Source of the DNA: DASUXY01 sp035301985
GTDB lineage: Bacteria > Bacillota > Bacilli > Bacillales > Amphibacillaceae
DNA length: 64,000 nt
Assembly (NCBI GenBank): GCA_035301985.1
Contig: DATGTE010000040.1
Span: 1 to 64,000, forward strand
Direction: 5' to 3'
Each line of letters starts with the position of its first letter. Positions within the stretch are counted from its first letter, which is position 1. Under the pieces are notes generated by a model that saw nothing but the letters and a program-made list of their open reading frames with translations, made no database searches and was not told the DNA's origin. A program made the translations under genes and the position numbers. Shown piece by piece: positions 8,730 through 16,812 of the stretch.

Positions 8730-9036
8730 TCACTAGTGCTGCATGTGTCTAGATCGGAGTTGTGTCATTTCATATAGATGAATTCAACATCGTGCACATC
8801 CATACAAAAAAAGCCCTGCAAGGTCAATAATCGTGGTAGCGATTGACCCTGCAAGGATATCCTAACCACTATCTTACCTAATTTTGAGGTGCACGTAAAA
8901 TAATTAACATATTTGATTATACATGACCGAAAAATGTGAATGGAAAGGAGCGTGAGCATTCGAAATTAATGATTCATATACTTACTCATTAGACGAATTT
9001 GACACACTCACAAAATCTTTACTGCAGCACTAGTGA
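8730..9036. mobile_element. MITE-like element with 14-bp terminal inverted repeats
   Basis: TCACTAGTGCTGCA (8730-8743) is repeated as a perfect inverted copy at 9023-9036. The 307-bp interval splits yclP from yclQ, genes that are adjacent in B. subtilis. Inside lies a second hairpin (8814-8828 with 8842-8856, arms of 15 with two mismatches). On the minus strand that hairpin is followed by CTTTTTTTG, a textbook terminator for a minus-strand transcript; a TATAAT on the minus strand (about 8919-8924) may start it. There is no convincing coding region and no clear target-site duplication. A non-autonomous mobile element is the best reading; a regulatory insertion is the alternative. Confidence 0.55.
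8808..8856 (-). terminator. Minus-strand terminator inside the inverted-repeat element
   Basis: Arms 8842-8856 and 8814-8828 pair with two mismatches; on the minus strand a T-rich tract follows (plus-strand A run, about 8805-8812). There is no T run on the plus strand, so operon read-through from yclP to yclQ would be allowed while a minus-strand transcript would stop. Confidence 0.5.
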
Positions 9037-9067
9037 CAGAAAATAAATCGTAACAGAGGAGTTTTGC

Positions 9068-10024
9068 ATGATGAGAAAAATATGGATGTTGCTGGGTATC
9101 GTTCTTTTAGCAGTTGGTTTAGTAGCTTGTGGAAATTCCGATACAGAGGATACAAGTGAGGATAAAAACGAGGCGGATGATCAACAAGAAACGATTGAGG
9201 TCGAACATGAACTTGGTACTACCGAAGTCCAAAAAAAACCTGAAAACGTCGTCGTATTTGATTACGGAATTTTAGATACATTAGATAAATTAAATATTGA
9301 TGTAACTGGGGTCCCTCAAGAAAACATCCCGACTTATTTGGAAAAATATGGCGGTAGTGATTATGAACATGTCGGTAGTTTAAAAGAGCCTGACTTTGAA
9401 AAGCTTGCCGAAATCAACCCAGATTTGATCATTATTTCAGCTCGACAGTCTGAAGTATATGATGAACTACAAGAAATTGCACCGACAATATATCTCGGAT
9501 TAGATACAACACAGTATATGGATTCATTTAAAGAAAATATGGAAGTGGTAGGGAATATTTTTTCCAAAGAAGCGGAAATAGAAGAAGAATTTGCTAAGAT
9601 TGAGGATTCAATCGCTTCGGTGAAAGAAAAAGCAGAGGCAAGTGGAGACGAAGCATTAATTGTTTTAGCTAATGACGATAAAATCAGTGCATTCGGTCCA
9701 AGCTCTAGGTTTGGTATCATACATGATGTGCTCGGTGTTCCCGCAGTGGATGAAAATATTGAAGTATCGAGACACGGAATGAATGTTTCGTTTGAGTATG
9801 TCGTAGAAAATGACCCTGACCTATTATATGTTGTTGATCGAGGAGCTGTTGTAGGTGGAGAATCTTCAGCTAAACAAGTTGTTGAAAATAAGCTCATGAA
9901 AAATACCGACGTCTACAAAAACGATCGCATTATTTACTTAGATCCAGAAGTTTGGTATCTATCAGGCGGTGGGCTCGTTTCCGTGCAGGAAATGATCCAA
10001 GCCATTGATGACAGTTTAGAATAA
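9068..10024 (+). CDS. yclQ: Siderophore (petrobactin-type) ABC transporter substrate-binding lipoprotein
   Basis: A 318-residue class III periplasmic-type binding protein. A lipoprotein signal ends in LVAC with the acylated cysteine at residue 21, followed by an acidic linker. The mature part has the two-lobed FhuD/YclQ pattern: VVVFDYGILDTLDKL, then LAEINPDLIIISARQ, a helical backbone linker, and WYLSGGGLVSVQEMI at the end. It would capture ferric catecholate siderophore at the outer face of the membrane. Length equals YclQ (317). The binding site is AGAGGAG. It is transcribed with yclNOP only if transcripts pass the inserted element; no clear promoter was found inside that element. Confidence 0.88.
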   Translation: MMRKIWMLLGIVLLAVGLVACGNSDTEDTSEDKNEADDQQETIEVEHELGTTEVQKKPENVVVFDYGILDTLDKLNIDVTGVPQENIPTYLEKYGGSDYEHVGSLKEPDFEKLAEINPDLIIISARQSEVYDELQEIAPTIYLGLDTTQYMDSFKENMEVVGNIFSKEAEIEEEFAKIEDSIASVKEKAEASGDEALIVLANDDKISAFGPSSRFGIIHDVLGVPAVDENIEVSRHGMNVSFEYVVENDPDLLYVVDRGAVVGGESSAKQVVENKLMKNTDVYKNDRIIYLDPEVWYLSGGGLVSVQEMIQAIDDSLE

Positions 10025-10030
10025 TTATGT

Positions 10031-10068
10031 AAGGTAATCCATTCGCACGAGTGGATTACCTTTTGTTT
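10031..10068 (+). terminator. Terminator after yclQ
   Basis: AAGGTAATCCA (10031-10041) pairs with TGGATTACCTT, followed by TTTTGTTT. Confidence 0.8.
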
Positions 10069-10183
10069 GTGAGGGATTGATGTCGAAATATTTGGTCCTA
10101 TAAAATAAACACCGTATTTCTTGCATCGGTTATAAAAAATATGATTGAATGGACGTACAATCAATAGAAATGAGGTTTTATGA

Positions 10184-10882
10184 ATGAGAAAGTTTTTCGC
10201 GTTCATGGTGACGTTCATGATAGCAATGGTACTCGTAGCTTGTGGTGGTGATGACGAGGATAAGAAAAAAGAAGAAACAGCACAAGAGGCGAATCAAGAG
10301 GTTGAAATTAGCGAAGAAGAAAAGGTAGATCAGGATGAAGTCGTTGTTGAAATCAACGGTACAGAAGTAAAAGGGGAAAAATATAACGCTATCTACCCAC
10401 AAACAAAAATGCAAATGCACCAATTTGGAGAAGACGCAGATGATCTTGACGCTGTGAAGGAAAATACGTTAGATGAACTTATCGCCCAAGAATTATTAAT
10501 TCAAGAGGCAGATAAACACGGTGTGAAAGTTTCAAAAGATCGAGCTAAAGAAGAGATGGAAACAGCTAAATCTGAAAATGAAGAGCAGTTTAACGCTTAT
10601 TTAGAAGAGTTCCAACTCACCGAAGAGATGTTTACAGACCAAATATGGCTTGGTCTACTTGTTGAAAAGTATATGGATGAAGAACTGCAAATCGATGAAG
10701 TAACAAACGATGAGATACAAGAAACATATGATGAGTTAAAAAAAGAAAGTGAAGAGCTTCCCGATTTTGACGAATTAAAAGAAGACTTGAAGAAACAGTT
10801 GGAAACTCAGAAAAAAGCAGAAAAGCTTGAAGCAAAATTAGAAAAGTTAAAGGAAGACGCTACAATTGAAAAGAAGATTTAA
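10184..10882 (+). CDS. SurA N-terminal-domain lipoprotein (chaperone-like)
   Basis: A 232-residue secreted lipoprotein: signal peptide with lipobox LVAC, acylated cysteine at residue 20, then a highly acidic and lysine-rich linker. From about residue 55 (VVVEINGTEVKGEKYNAIYPQ) to 180 it matches the SurA/PrsA N-terminal chaperone domain, with NTLDELIAQELLIQEADKHGVKVS as the hallmark helix. The C-terminus is a charged coiled coil. It has no PPIC rotamase domain, so it is probably a folding chaperone rather than an isomerase, acting between membrane and wall. Good binding site (GAGGTTTT) and its own terminator; monocistronic. Confidence 0.8.
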   Translation: MRKFFAFMVTFMIAMVLVACGGDDEDKKKEETAQEANQEVEISEEEKVDQDEVVVEINGTEVKGEKYNAIYPQTKMQMHQFGEDADDLDAVKENTLDELIAQELLIQEADKHGVKVSKDRAKEEMETAKSENEEQFNAYLEEFQLTEEMFTDQIWLGLLVEKYMDEELQIDEVTNDEIQETYDELKKESEELPDFDELKEDLKKQLETQKKAEKLEAKLEKLKEDATIEKKI

Positions 10883-10890
10883 GAAAGGTG

Positions 10891-10919
10891 TCGCTCTGAT
10901 CATAGGAGCGATTTTTTTT
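10891..10919 (+). terminator. Terminator after the SurA_N lipoprotein
   Basis: TCGCTC pairs with GAGCGA around a 9-nt loop, followed by eight T residues. Confidence 0.8.
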
Positions 10920-11021
10920 GGAAAAACATCGGTGTAGACAACAGAGAGGGGAGCAAAACATTTTATAGACCGAAATGTTTTAAAAACGTAAATGAAAAGT
11001 AAAGCAGTTCATGAACGAAAG

Positions 11022-11220
11022 TGTTATAATCGGATATGGAATTACCTTTACAGTCAATGTTTTATTGTTTGAATGAACAAGTGATCATCATACACCATTT
11101 CTTTAGTTAAGAATAAACTAATGATCAAGAACCCAATATGTGATTTTTCGTCTGATGAGTAAGCGGTAAGGAATATTGACATTCCATCGGCCTTAATAAA
11201 GGTAAGGGTCGCTTATTTTG
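11022..11220 (+). ncRNA. Putative structured RNA upstream of murB
   Basis: An extended -10 (TGT-TATAAT, 11022-11030) could start a transcript near 11037. The 180 nt that follow have no coding frame but long-range complementarity: TTACCTTTA (11042-11050) with TAAAGGTAA (11197-11205); GTCAAT (11053-11058) with ATTGAC (11175-11180); an apical TGATCAT/ATGATCA stem near 11082-11127 enclosing TTAGTT/AACTAA. An alternative fold is a three-way junction near 11160-11215 (TAAGCG/CGCTTA with GGAAT/ATTCC and CCTTA/TAAGG arms). The rod-like fold with pairing ends recalls 6S RNA, and the two exclusive folds recall a cis-acting leader of murB. I recognise no known family. Confidence 0.3.
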
Positions 11221-11272
11221 GAAAACGATCCATAAAAATATAGAGGATCGGATCAGCCCTATGAATGGATGT

Positions 11273-11300
11273 TTGAATTGGGGAATATATCATATATAAT
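11273..11300 (+). promoter_or_regulatory. Promoter of murB
   Basis: TTGAAT (11273-11278), 16-bp spacer, TATAAT (11295-11300), 33 bp before the murB start. Confidence 0.6.
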
Positions 11301-11333
11301 AGTATCGTAAAAATTTTTAAAGGAATGATTTAG

Positions 11334-12251
11334 GTGATAAATCATCACATATATGAAAAGCTAGTTGAAATAACAACTGAAGAAAATGTCAAGGTTAATG
11401 AATACTTAAAAAAATATACGTATACACGATTAGGTGGTAAAGCAGACTTTTTCGTTACTCCAGAAACATACTCCCAAGTACAAAAAATTATTAAATTAGC
11501 GAATCAAGAAAAGGTTCCATTGACGTTACTCGCCAATGGTTCAAATTTGATCGTTAAAGATGGAGGGATTCGTGGAATCGTCATGAATCTCAGAAAAATC
11601 TCCGCTATTGAAACGAATGGGAATAAAATCATTGCCCAAAGTGGTGCGCGTATCATTGATGTTTCTCAGGAGGCTTTGCGACAAGAGCTTACAGGCTTAG
11701 AGTTTGCATGTGGAATTCCTGGTTCAGTAGGTGGAGCGTTATATATGAATGCTGGAGCATACGGTGGAGAAATAAAAGATGTCTTAGAAGAAGCTGTTGT
11801 TGTCGATCGTGAAGGGAATTTATTAACTCTTTCAGCAGATGAATTAGATTTAAGTTATCGCACAAGCAATATTCCTGATCGTGGTTACATTGTCTTGGAG
11901 GCGACTTTTTCCTTACGTGAAGGATCATATGACAAGATTAAAGCGATTATGGATGATTTAACATACAAGCGTGAATCAAAACAGCCATTAGAATATCCAT
12001 CATGCGGTAGTGTATTTAAGCGACCGCCAGGCTACTTTGCCGGTAAATTAATCCAAGATAGCGGCTTGCAAGGTACACAGGTAGGTGGTGCGCAAGTGTC
12101 GTTAAAACATGCTGGGTTTATCGTAAATAAACAAGATGCAACCGCAGAAGAATATATTAAGCTCATTCATCATATACAAGATACCGTCAAAGGGAAATTC
12201 GGTGTAACGTTGGAACGAGAAGTGAAAATCATCGGTGAAGATTTGGAGTAA
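11334..12251 (+). CDS. murB: UDP-N-acetylenolpyruvoylglucosamine reductase
   Basis: A 305-residue FAD enzyme that reduces UDP-GlcNAc-enolpyruvate to UDP-MurNAc with NADPH in peptidoglycan synthesis. The FAD-binding half shows YTYTRLGGKADFF, LANGSNLIVKDGGIRGIV and GLEFACGIPGSVGGALYMNAGAYGGEI. The C-terminal substrate domain has YPSCGSVFKRP with the catalytic serine, and VTLEREVKIIGE with the catalytic glutamate. Length matches type II MurB (303 in B. subtilis). It starts with GTG at 11334 behind AAAGGA, and is transcribed alone, downstream of a possible structured RNA. Confidence 0.93.
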   Translation: MINHHIYEKLVEITTEENVKVNEYLKKYTYTRLGGKADFFVTPETYSQVQKIIKLANQEKVPLTLLANGSNLIVKDGGIRGIVMNLRKISAIETNGNKIIAQSGARIIDVSQEALRQELTGLEFACGIPGSVGGALYMNAGAYGGEIKDVLEEAVVVDREGNLLTLSADELDLSYRTSNIPDRGYIVLEATFSLREGSYDKIKAIMDDLTYKRESKQPLEYPSCGSVFKRPPGYFAGKLIQDSGLQGTQVGGAQVSLKHAGFIVNKQDATAEEYIKLIHHIQDTVKGKFGVTLEREVKIIGEDLE

Positions 12252-12434
12252 CGATTTCGTCTATGAGGAACGCATGGTATGATGCCCCCTTTTCATTGGG
12301 AAGGCTTATGCATCTACAGGACGAATATGGATACGAATACCCGATTTGAATCAGATCGATATATGGAAAATACCCATATGCACCATTGAATCGAAAAAGA
12401 GGCCGATTAATTTTAGCGACATCATAAAAATAGA

Positions 12435-12536
12435 ACCGCATGAAATCAAGGTTTTTACATTGGTGGTGACCTCCAAAAGTTAGATTTTTTCACTCTATAA
12501 CTTTCGGAGGTCGGTACCATTCGATTTCATGCGGTT
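12435..12536. repeat. Nested inverted repeat with IS3-like ends
   Basis: A 14-bp outer repeat, AACCGCATGAAATC (12435-12448) and its exact complement (12523-12536), encloses an inner inverted repeat: GACCTCCAAAAGT at 12469-12481 and ACTTTCGGAGGTC near 12500-12512. The inner arms resemble terminal repeats of IS3-family (IS150 group) elements. The plus strand continues into a T-rich tract (12537-12546). It may be an internally deleted insertion sequence now serving as a bidirectional terminator between the convergent murB and ehuA genes. The rest of the gap 12252-12434 shows nothing I can name. Confidence 0.5.
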
Positions 12537-12602
12537 TATTTTTTTATTGTAGTTTTGTCACAGCTACGTCAATATGTTTAAGCGAAAAGTAATCAGTAGA
12601 TG

Positions 12603-13424
12603 TTAACTTCTAAAGCGGTGTAAAAAGCTTTGTAAACGTTCATTTTTCGAATGTTCAAGCACTTGTTTAGGTGGTCCTTCTTCAGCGATCACTCCGTCAT
12701 CTAGAAATACAATGCGATCGGCGATATCTTGGGCAAAATCCATTTCATGGGTGACAAGGACCATAGCCATTTCGCCATCATTAGCGATATCACGGATGAC
12801 TTCAAGCACTTCACCAACGAGTTCTGGATCAAGCGCGGATGTGACTTCATCAAACAACATTATTTTCGGGCGCATGACGAGAGCACGTGCCATGGCGACT
12901 CGTTGCTTTTGACCACCAGAAAGTTGATTGGGATAATTATCGAGTTTATCTCCTAAGCCAACCTTTTCAAGCATTTCAATTGATATTTTCCGTGCTTCCT
13001 CTTTCGTTTTCTTTTGAACGTGAATCGGTGCGGTCATACAGTTTTCTAAAATGGTCATATGTGGGAAAAGATTGAAATGTTGGAACACCATTCCTATATC
13101 GCCACGTACATTTCGTAAATATTTTTCTGTAGCGGGGATAAGTTTCCCGTTTTTTTCCATATGCCATAAATGTTGTCCATCGACGAGAATATGTCCAGAG
13201 GTCGGCTTTTCCAACGTCATCAACATGCGGATGATCGTTGTTTTCCCTGACCCACTCGGTCCAATCAACGCGACTTTTTCAGCCGGTTTAATATCTAAAT
13301 GAATTCCTTTTAAGACTTCTACATCACCAAATGATTTACACACATTTTGATAGCTGACAATCGGTTCGACATCATCAGCAGTTGTTTGTTCACTTTTTTC
13401 CTCTACTAGTGTCGGTTGTGACAC
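12603..13424 (-). CDS. ehuA: Ectoine/hydroxyectoine ABC transporter ATP-binding protein
   Basis: A 273-residue polar-amino-acid-type ABC ATPase and last gene of the ehuBCDA operon. Walker A GPSGSGKTT is near residue 56, Q-loop in GMVFQHFNLFPHMT, signature LSGGQKQRVAMARAL, Walker B IMLFDEVTSALDPE, and the switch histidine in VLVTHEMDFA. The first 20 residues are a polar extension. The GTG start at 13424 follows AAAGGAGAG. It powers osmoprotectant uptake through the two permeases. It lies 176 bp after the second permease, with a hairpin between them, so its expression may be lower than that of the upstream genes. Confidence 0.85.
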   Translation of the reverse strand: MSQPTLVEEKSEQTTADDVEPIVSYQNVCKSFGDVEVLKGIHLDIKPAEKVALIGPSGSGKTTIIRMLMTLEKPTSGHILVDGQHLWHMEKNGKLIPATEKYLRNVRGDIGMVFQHFNLFPHMTILENCMTAPIHVQKKTKEEARKISIEMLEKVGLGDKLDNYPNQLSGGQKQRVAMARALVMRPKIMLFDEVTSALDPELVGEVLEVIRDIANDGEMAMVLVTHEMDFAQDIADRIVFLDDGVIAEEGPPKQVLEHSKNERLQSFLHRFRS

Positions 13425-13486
13425 GCGACATCTCTCCTTTATAAATGATTGAGTAGTTGTTAAATGAATCAGTCAAAAGAGTGCTC

Positions 13487-13532
13487 CGGGTCTCAAGTGT
13501 GGTACAGGACCTTCTGCACCAAAAAGACCCCG
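13487..13532 (-). other. Intercistronic hairpin between ehuD and ehuA
   Basis: GGTACAG (13501-13507) pairs with CTGCACC (13514-13520) and CGGGTCT (13487-13493) pairs with AGACCCCG (13525-13532, one bulge). On the minus strand only a short T stretch follows. On the plus strand a run of six T follows, so it could also stop antisense transcription. Confidence 0.4.
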
Positions 13533-13600
13533 TTTTTTCGTATCATCAATTGCTCTCTATTTCGTCAACACAATCCTTAAAGTCTTACAACAATTTTTTA

Positions 13601-14308
13601 TTACTCAGCCTTTTCTAAAAGTGCATCTTTGTCAAAACGTCGGTTTACTTTTTTCTCGAGCTTGCGAATGACAAGTGCTGCTGGATAACTAAGCACGAGG
13701 AATAATAGAGCAACAATTGTCAGAGGCTCCAAGTATGTCCAGTATTGTGCTCCGTATTCATTGGCCATGTGCAGTATGCCAGCGACCCCGATTGTAGATG
13801 CCAGGGGAACTTCTTTAAACATAATAATTAAATAGTTTCCAAGCATCGGAATGGTCGGTGGGATGGCTTGCGGTAAAATGATTTTCAGCCATTTTTGACG
13901 TGTAGTAAGGTTTAACGCTGTCGAAGCTTCCCACTGTCCTTTGTCAACCCCTTCAATACCAGAACGATAAACTTCCGCAATGTACGTGCTATAGTGAATG
14001 CCAAGCCCTAAAACAGCACTTGTAAACGGACTCAGTGTCATGCCGATTTTAGGCACCATTGGCCACGCATAAAACAGGAAAAATAATTGTACAAGTGGCG
14101 GCGTGGAACGAATGAACTCCATTACCCATGTAACAATCCAATGAATGAACTGATTTGGGATTCGTCTAAGAAATGTCCAAACAAACCCAAAAAGGAGGGC
14201 AAATAGATAACAGGCAATTGTCAATGTGATTGTAATACCGAGTCCTTCAAGAACAACTGGGAATGCATCAAAAAATACTTCCCAACTCCAATTATTATTG
14301 CTATTCAT
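13601..14308 (-). CDS. ehuD: Ectoine/hydroxyectoine ABC transporter permease
   Basis: A 235-residue His/Glu/Gln/Arg-type permease with about five membrane helices. The EAA loop is STALNLTTRQKWLKIILPQAIPPTIP near residue 145, where the ATPase docks, and the family-typical FIRSTPPLVQLFFLFY segment is present. It starts inside the end of ehuC (4-nt ATGA overlap) with an AAGGGGGTGG binding site, so translation is coupled. It forms the channel with EhuC. Specificity is inferred from the binding protein. Confidence 0.85.
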   Translation of the reverse strand: MNSNNNWSWEVFFDAFPVVLEGLGITITLTIACYLFALLFGFVWTFLRRIPNQFIHWIVTWVMEFIRSTPPLVQLFFLFYAWPMVPKIGMTLSPFTSAVLGLGIHYSTYIAEVYRSGIEGVDKGQWEASTALNLTTRQKWLKIILPQAIPPTIPMLGNYLIIMFKEVPLASTIGVAGILHMANEYGAQYWTYLEPLTIVALLFLVLSYPAALVIRKLEKKVNRRFDKDALLEKAE

Positions 14309-14976
14309 TGACTTGCCACCCCCTTCTTCGAGATTGCCTCTGCTTTACGTGTAAGCCATATCAGTGGCAAGGCGAGAATAAAGTAAAAGACGAGAACGAG
14401 TAAATAGACTGTCGGAGCAAGAGCTAAATTCGAACTTCGTAACATGTCGCCATGGTATAAAATATCTGTCATCCCAATCAGTGAGACGAGGGATGTTGCT
14501 TTTAAAATTTGGATGAGATAATTTCCAAACTCAGGAAGCATCATCCGTATGGCCTGAGGGAGAATGATGAGTCTCATTTGCTGAAATCGTGACATGTTCA
14601 AAGCGGTAGCAGCTTCCCGTTGTCCGTCATCAACAGCAAGAATGGATCCCCGAACAATTTCAGACATATAAGCTCCATAGTTTAATGAAATGGCTAGGAC
14701 CCCTGCAAGAAGATTACTGTTGATTTCAATTCCAAACAACATCGGAATCGCATAATAAAACCAAAACAATTGAACGATTAAAGAAGTACCTCGGAAGATT
14801 TCTACATAAAAGCTTGTAAACTTACGAATGAAGATATTTTTGGAAAGACGGCATAGTCCAGCGATAAAAGCGAAGGAATATCCAAGAATAGCGGATAAGA
14901 CAAGGACGATGACCGTTATTTTAACCCCTTTCATTAAAACAGGAAAAACTTCGGCTATTACACTAATTATGATCAT
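14305..14976 (-). CDS. ehuC: Ectoine/hydroxyectoine ABC transporter permease
   Basis: A 223-residue His/Glu/Gln/Arg-type permease, about five membrane helices, EAA loop AATALNMSRFQQMRLIILPQAIR near residue 140, and IFRGTSLIVQLFWFYY earlier. The predicted ATG at 14976 directly abuts AAAGGA, leaving no spacing, so the real start may be a nearby non-canonical codon; the first few residues are therefore uncertain. It follows ehuB after a stable hairpin that probably lowers permease relative to binding-protein synthesis. Confidence 0.84.
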   Translation of the reverse strand: MIIISVIAEVFPVLMKGVKITVIVLVLSAILGYSFAFIAGLCRLSKNIFIRKFTSFYVEIFRGTSLIVQLFWFYYAIPMLFGIEINSNLLAGVLAISLNYGAYMSEIVRGSILAVDDGQREAATALNMSRFQQMRLIILPQAIRMMLPEFGNYLIQILKATSLVSLIGMTDILYHGDMLRSSNLALAPTVYLLVLVFYFILALPLIWLTRKAEAISKKGVASQ

Positions 14977-15055
14977 TCCTTTATTTGTTTTATTGATAGA
15001 TAATGACCGTCATTTATGTGGCGATCATTACCACATATAAGTGAATTAAAAAGAT

Positions 15056-15090
15056 AGGGTCTGCTCCCCTAGGTGGGAGAGCCGGACCCT
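15056..15090 (-). terminator. Attenuating hairpin between ehuB and ehuC
   Basis: On the minus strand AGGGTCCGGCTCTCCC pairs, with one bulge, with GGGGAGCAGACCCT around a short loop, followed by ATCTTTTTAATT. A strong stem with an imperfect T tract just after the binding-protein gene is a common arrangement for partial termination, which keeps the binding protein in excess over the permeases. Confidence 0.65.
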
Positions 15091-15148
15091 GGAGTTTTTT
15101 AATTTGATTTGAAAAATATATCCATATACTTGCATGTAAGGAGTGAGA

Positions 15149-16039
15149 TTATTTAATTTCTCCACTACATATTTTTTCAGTTGTTACATCTTCTGGAACC
15201 ATATTCATTTCTTCACTGAAACCATTTTTTTCGAGTAGCTCAGCGATTGTGCCATCTTCTTTGAGTTCGGCAAGCTTTTCATTGTATGCTTCGCGTAATT
15301 CATCACTATCTTTATGAAAAGCTGCTGCTCCGTAACTTGGGACACCTTCAATATCTGGCTGTTCAAAATTTTCTACGAACTCGAGTTCGTCCGTATCTGC
15401 TGACTCCAAGGCCATTTTGATTGTCATTTCGGTTCCTGTTGTCGCATGAGCGCGTCCAGATTCAACCGCTGCAAATGTTGCTGGGATGTCCGGTGCACTT
15501 TGAATTTGGTCGTCGGCGACACCTTCGCTTTTTAGAAATTCATTTTCCGTTGCACCTGACATGACTGAAACGGTAATATCTGGGTTGTCTGCAATATCTT
15601 TGTAGCTCGTTATGTTCATCGGATTACCTTTTTTAACGATGAGACCTTCTCCATACATCATTTCTGGTTCACCAAAAGCGGCATTTTCACAACGATCTGG
15701 GTTAATTGCCATGCCAGCTGTGATGATATCAAACTTGCCGGCGTTTAACCCTGGGATGAGCTGATTAAAGTCAGCCAATTGTCCTTCGACCTCATCAATA
15801 TCTAACTCTTTCAGGACCGCCTTAGCAATATCAACTGCGGCTCCTTTTAGCTCACCACCCTCTTCATATGCATATGGCTTTTCATTAGCAAATCCTACAG
15901 TGACTTTTCCTGCTTCCTGAAGTTGAGCTAATGAACTTCCTCCTTCTTCACCGTCTCCACTCGCATCATCTGAGCCACATGCTATGAGAAGAGATAAAGA
16001 TAAAAATAGAATCATTGGAAACAAAAGTTTTTTCATCAA
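15149..16039 (-). CDS. ehuB: Ectoine/hydroxyectoine-binding lipoprotein
   Basis: A 296-residue extracellular solute-binding protein (family 3). The lipoprotein signal ends in LIAC with the acylated cysteine at 21. The mature part has VTVGFANEKPYAYEEGGELKG, the stretch FDIITAGMAINPDRCENAAFGEPEMM, MSGATENEFL and a late YGAAAFHKD. The pattern GFANE-PYAY with I-P-RC fits EhuB, which binds ectoine and hydroxyectoine for osmoprotection or catabolism. The neighbouring genes contain no ectoine-degradation enzymes, so osmoprotection is more likely. First gene of the operon; start behind GGAGGTTAAACTT. Confidence 0.83.
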   Translation of the reverse strand: MMKKLLFPMILFLSLSLLIACGSDDASGDGEEGGSSLAQLQEAGKVTVGFANEKPYAYEEGGELKGAAVDIAKAVLKELDIDEVEGQLADFNQLIPGLNAGKFDIITAGMAINPDRCENAAFGEPEMMYGEGLIVKKGNPMNITSYKDIADNPDITVSVMSGATENEFLKSEGVADDQIQSAPDIPATFAAVESGRAHATTGTEMTIKMALESADTDELEFVENFEQPDIEGVPSYGAAAFHKDSDELREAYNEKLAELKEDGTIAELLEKNGFSEEMNMVPEDVTTEKICSGEIK

Positions 16040-16142
16040 GTTTAACCTCCATAAATTTTTAAGCGTCCGACGTCATTCATTTTTCAAATGAGAATGATGA
16101 TGGACAATTCCGCCCGAACAGACATATTTCAATACTAACGAT

Positions 16143-16170
16143 ATTTTAATATTCATTCAAACGCAGTAAA
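16143..16170 (-). promoter_or_regulatory. Putative promoter of the ehu operon
   Basis: On the minus strand TTTACT (16170-16165), 16-bp spacer, TAAAAT (16148-16143), about 100 bp upstream of ehuB. The rest of the gap to 16480 shows no further gene or clear motif. Confidence 0.4.
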
Positions 16171-16482
16171 TTTTGATAATTCCGTATTAAACCGTGTATA
16201 AGCGTATCTCATGAATCAAGCTATGTTATACAAAAACATCCTTAGTTATGATTGGATTTACTCATGTATCTCGTGAATTTGTCATTAGGGACAAAGGACG
16301 AAAAAGATAGCAAGCTAAAGTAGAAACGGTGGCATGAACAGGTTGGGTGAATCTGAATGATGCGTCGAAGTAGAGTCGTATGATTGGCGAGTTCACAATC
16401 GATCAATAGACGTCGAGAAGGATGGATGAAAAGAAGAAAGGTGTACGAACTAAATAATCATTCGTAAAAGTAAGTGCGAATT

Positions 16483-16491
16483 TGTTATACT
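16483..16491 (+). promoter_or_regulatory. Extended -10 promoter of ytzI
   Basis: TGT-TATACT, an extended -10 element 50 bp before the ytzI start; no good -35 was seen. Confidence 0.4.
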
Positions 16492-16540
16492 AATAGATGC
16501 TTCATAAATTTTAGTTGTAATCAAGTAAGGAGAATACAAA

Positions 16541-16708
16541 ATGATGATGATATCCTTAATCATTTCAATGCTTTTAACGGCTTTTGTTTTAGTTTTATCA
16601 ATTGTTGTCATCTCCAAAGGATATGGCTATAAACATAAAATTGATAAAATTGATTCAGCAGATCCTCATCAAACAGAAGATCAAACATCTAAAGAGCGAG
16701 ATGAGTGA
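16541..16708 (+). CDS. ytzI: YtzI-family small membrane protein
   Basis: A 55-residue protein: one membrane helix (about residues 4-25, rich in Ile/Leu/Val), the conserved ISKGYGYKHKID segment just after it, and an acidic, polar C-terminal tail. The VISKGY-KH pattern directly after a single helix is the signature of the YtzI family of Bacillaceae, whose function is unknown. The start ATG at 16541 has a strong TAAGGAG site. It is a single-gene unit with a promoter and a terminator of its own. It is too short for ordinary open-frame lists. Confidence 0.75.
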   Translation: MMMISLIISMLLTAFVLVLSIVVISKGYGYKHKIDKIDSADPHQTEDQTSKERDE

Positions 16709-16812
16709 ATGGACGTAGGCGTTTATTATAATTTATGTACCGCTTGTTCCATCCACTGTCTTTATTCGAGCATGCTCGTTTAAGTACGTTTTCCTTTATT
16801 TATAGTTTGTAG

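Noticed and set aside
8765..8959. 64-residue minus-strand open frame within the inverted-repeat element
   Set aside because: It runs through the terminator hairpin, has no convincing ribosome site and no recognisable domain.
9361..9897. 178-residue minus-strand open frame
   Set aside because: Antisense to yclQ, Ser/Thr-rich composition typical of a shadow frame, no binding site.
11160..11220. Three-way junction as a purine riboswitch
   Set aside because: The conserved loop and junction bases of the purine aptamer are missing, and murB is not a purine gene.
12229..12441. 70-residue minus-strand open frame after murB
   Set aside because: Overlaps the murB end and the repeat; no binding site and no family.
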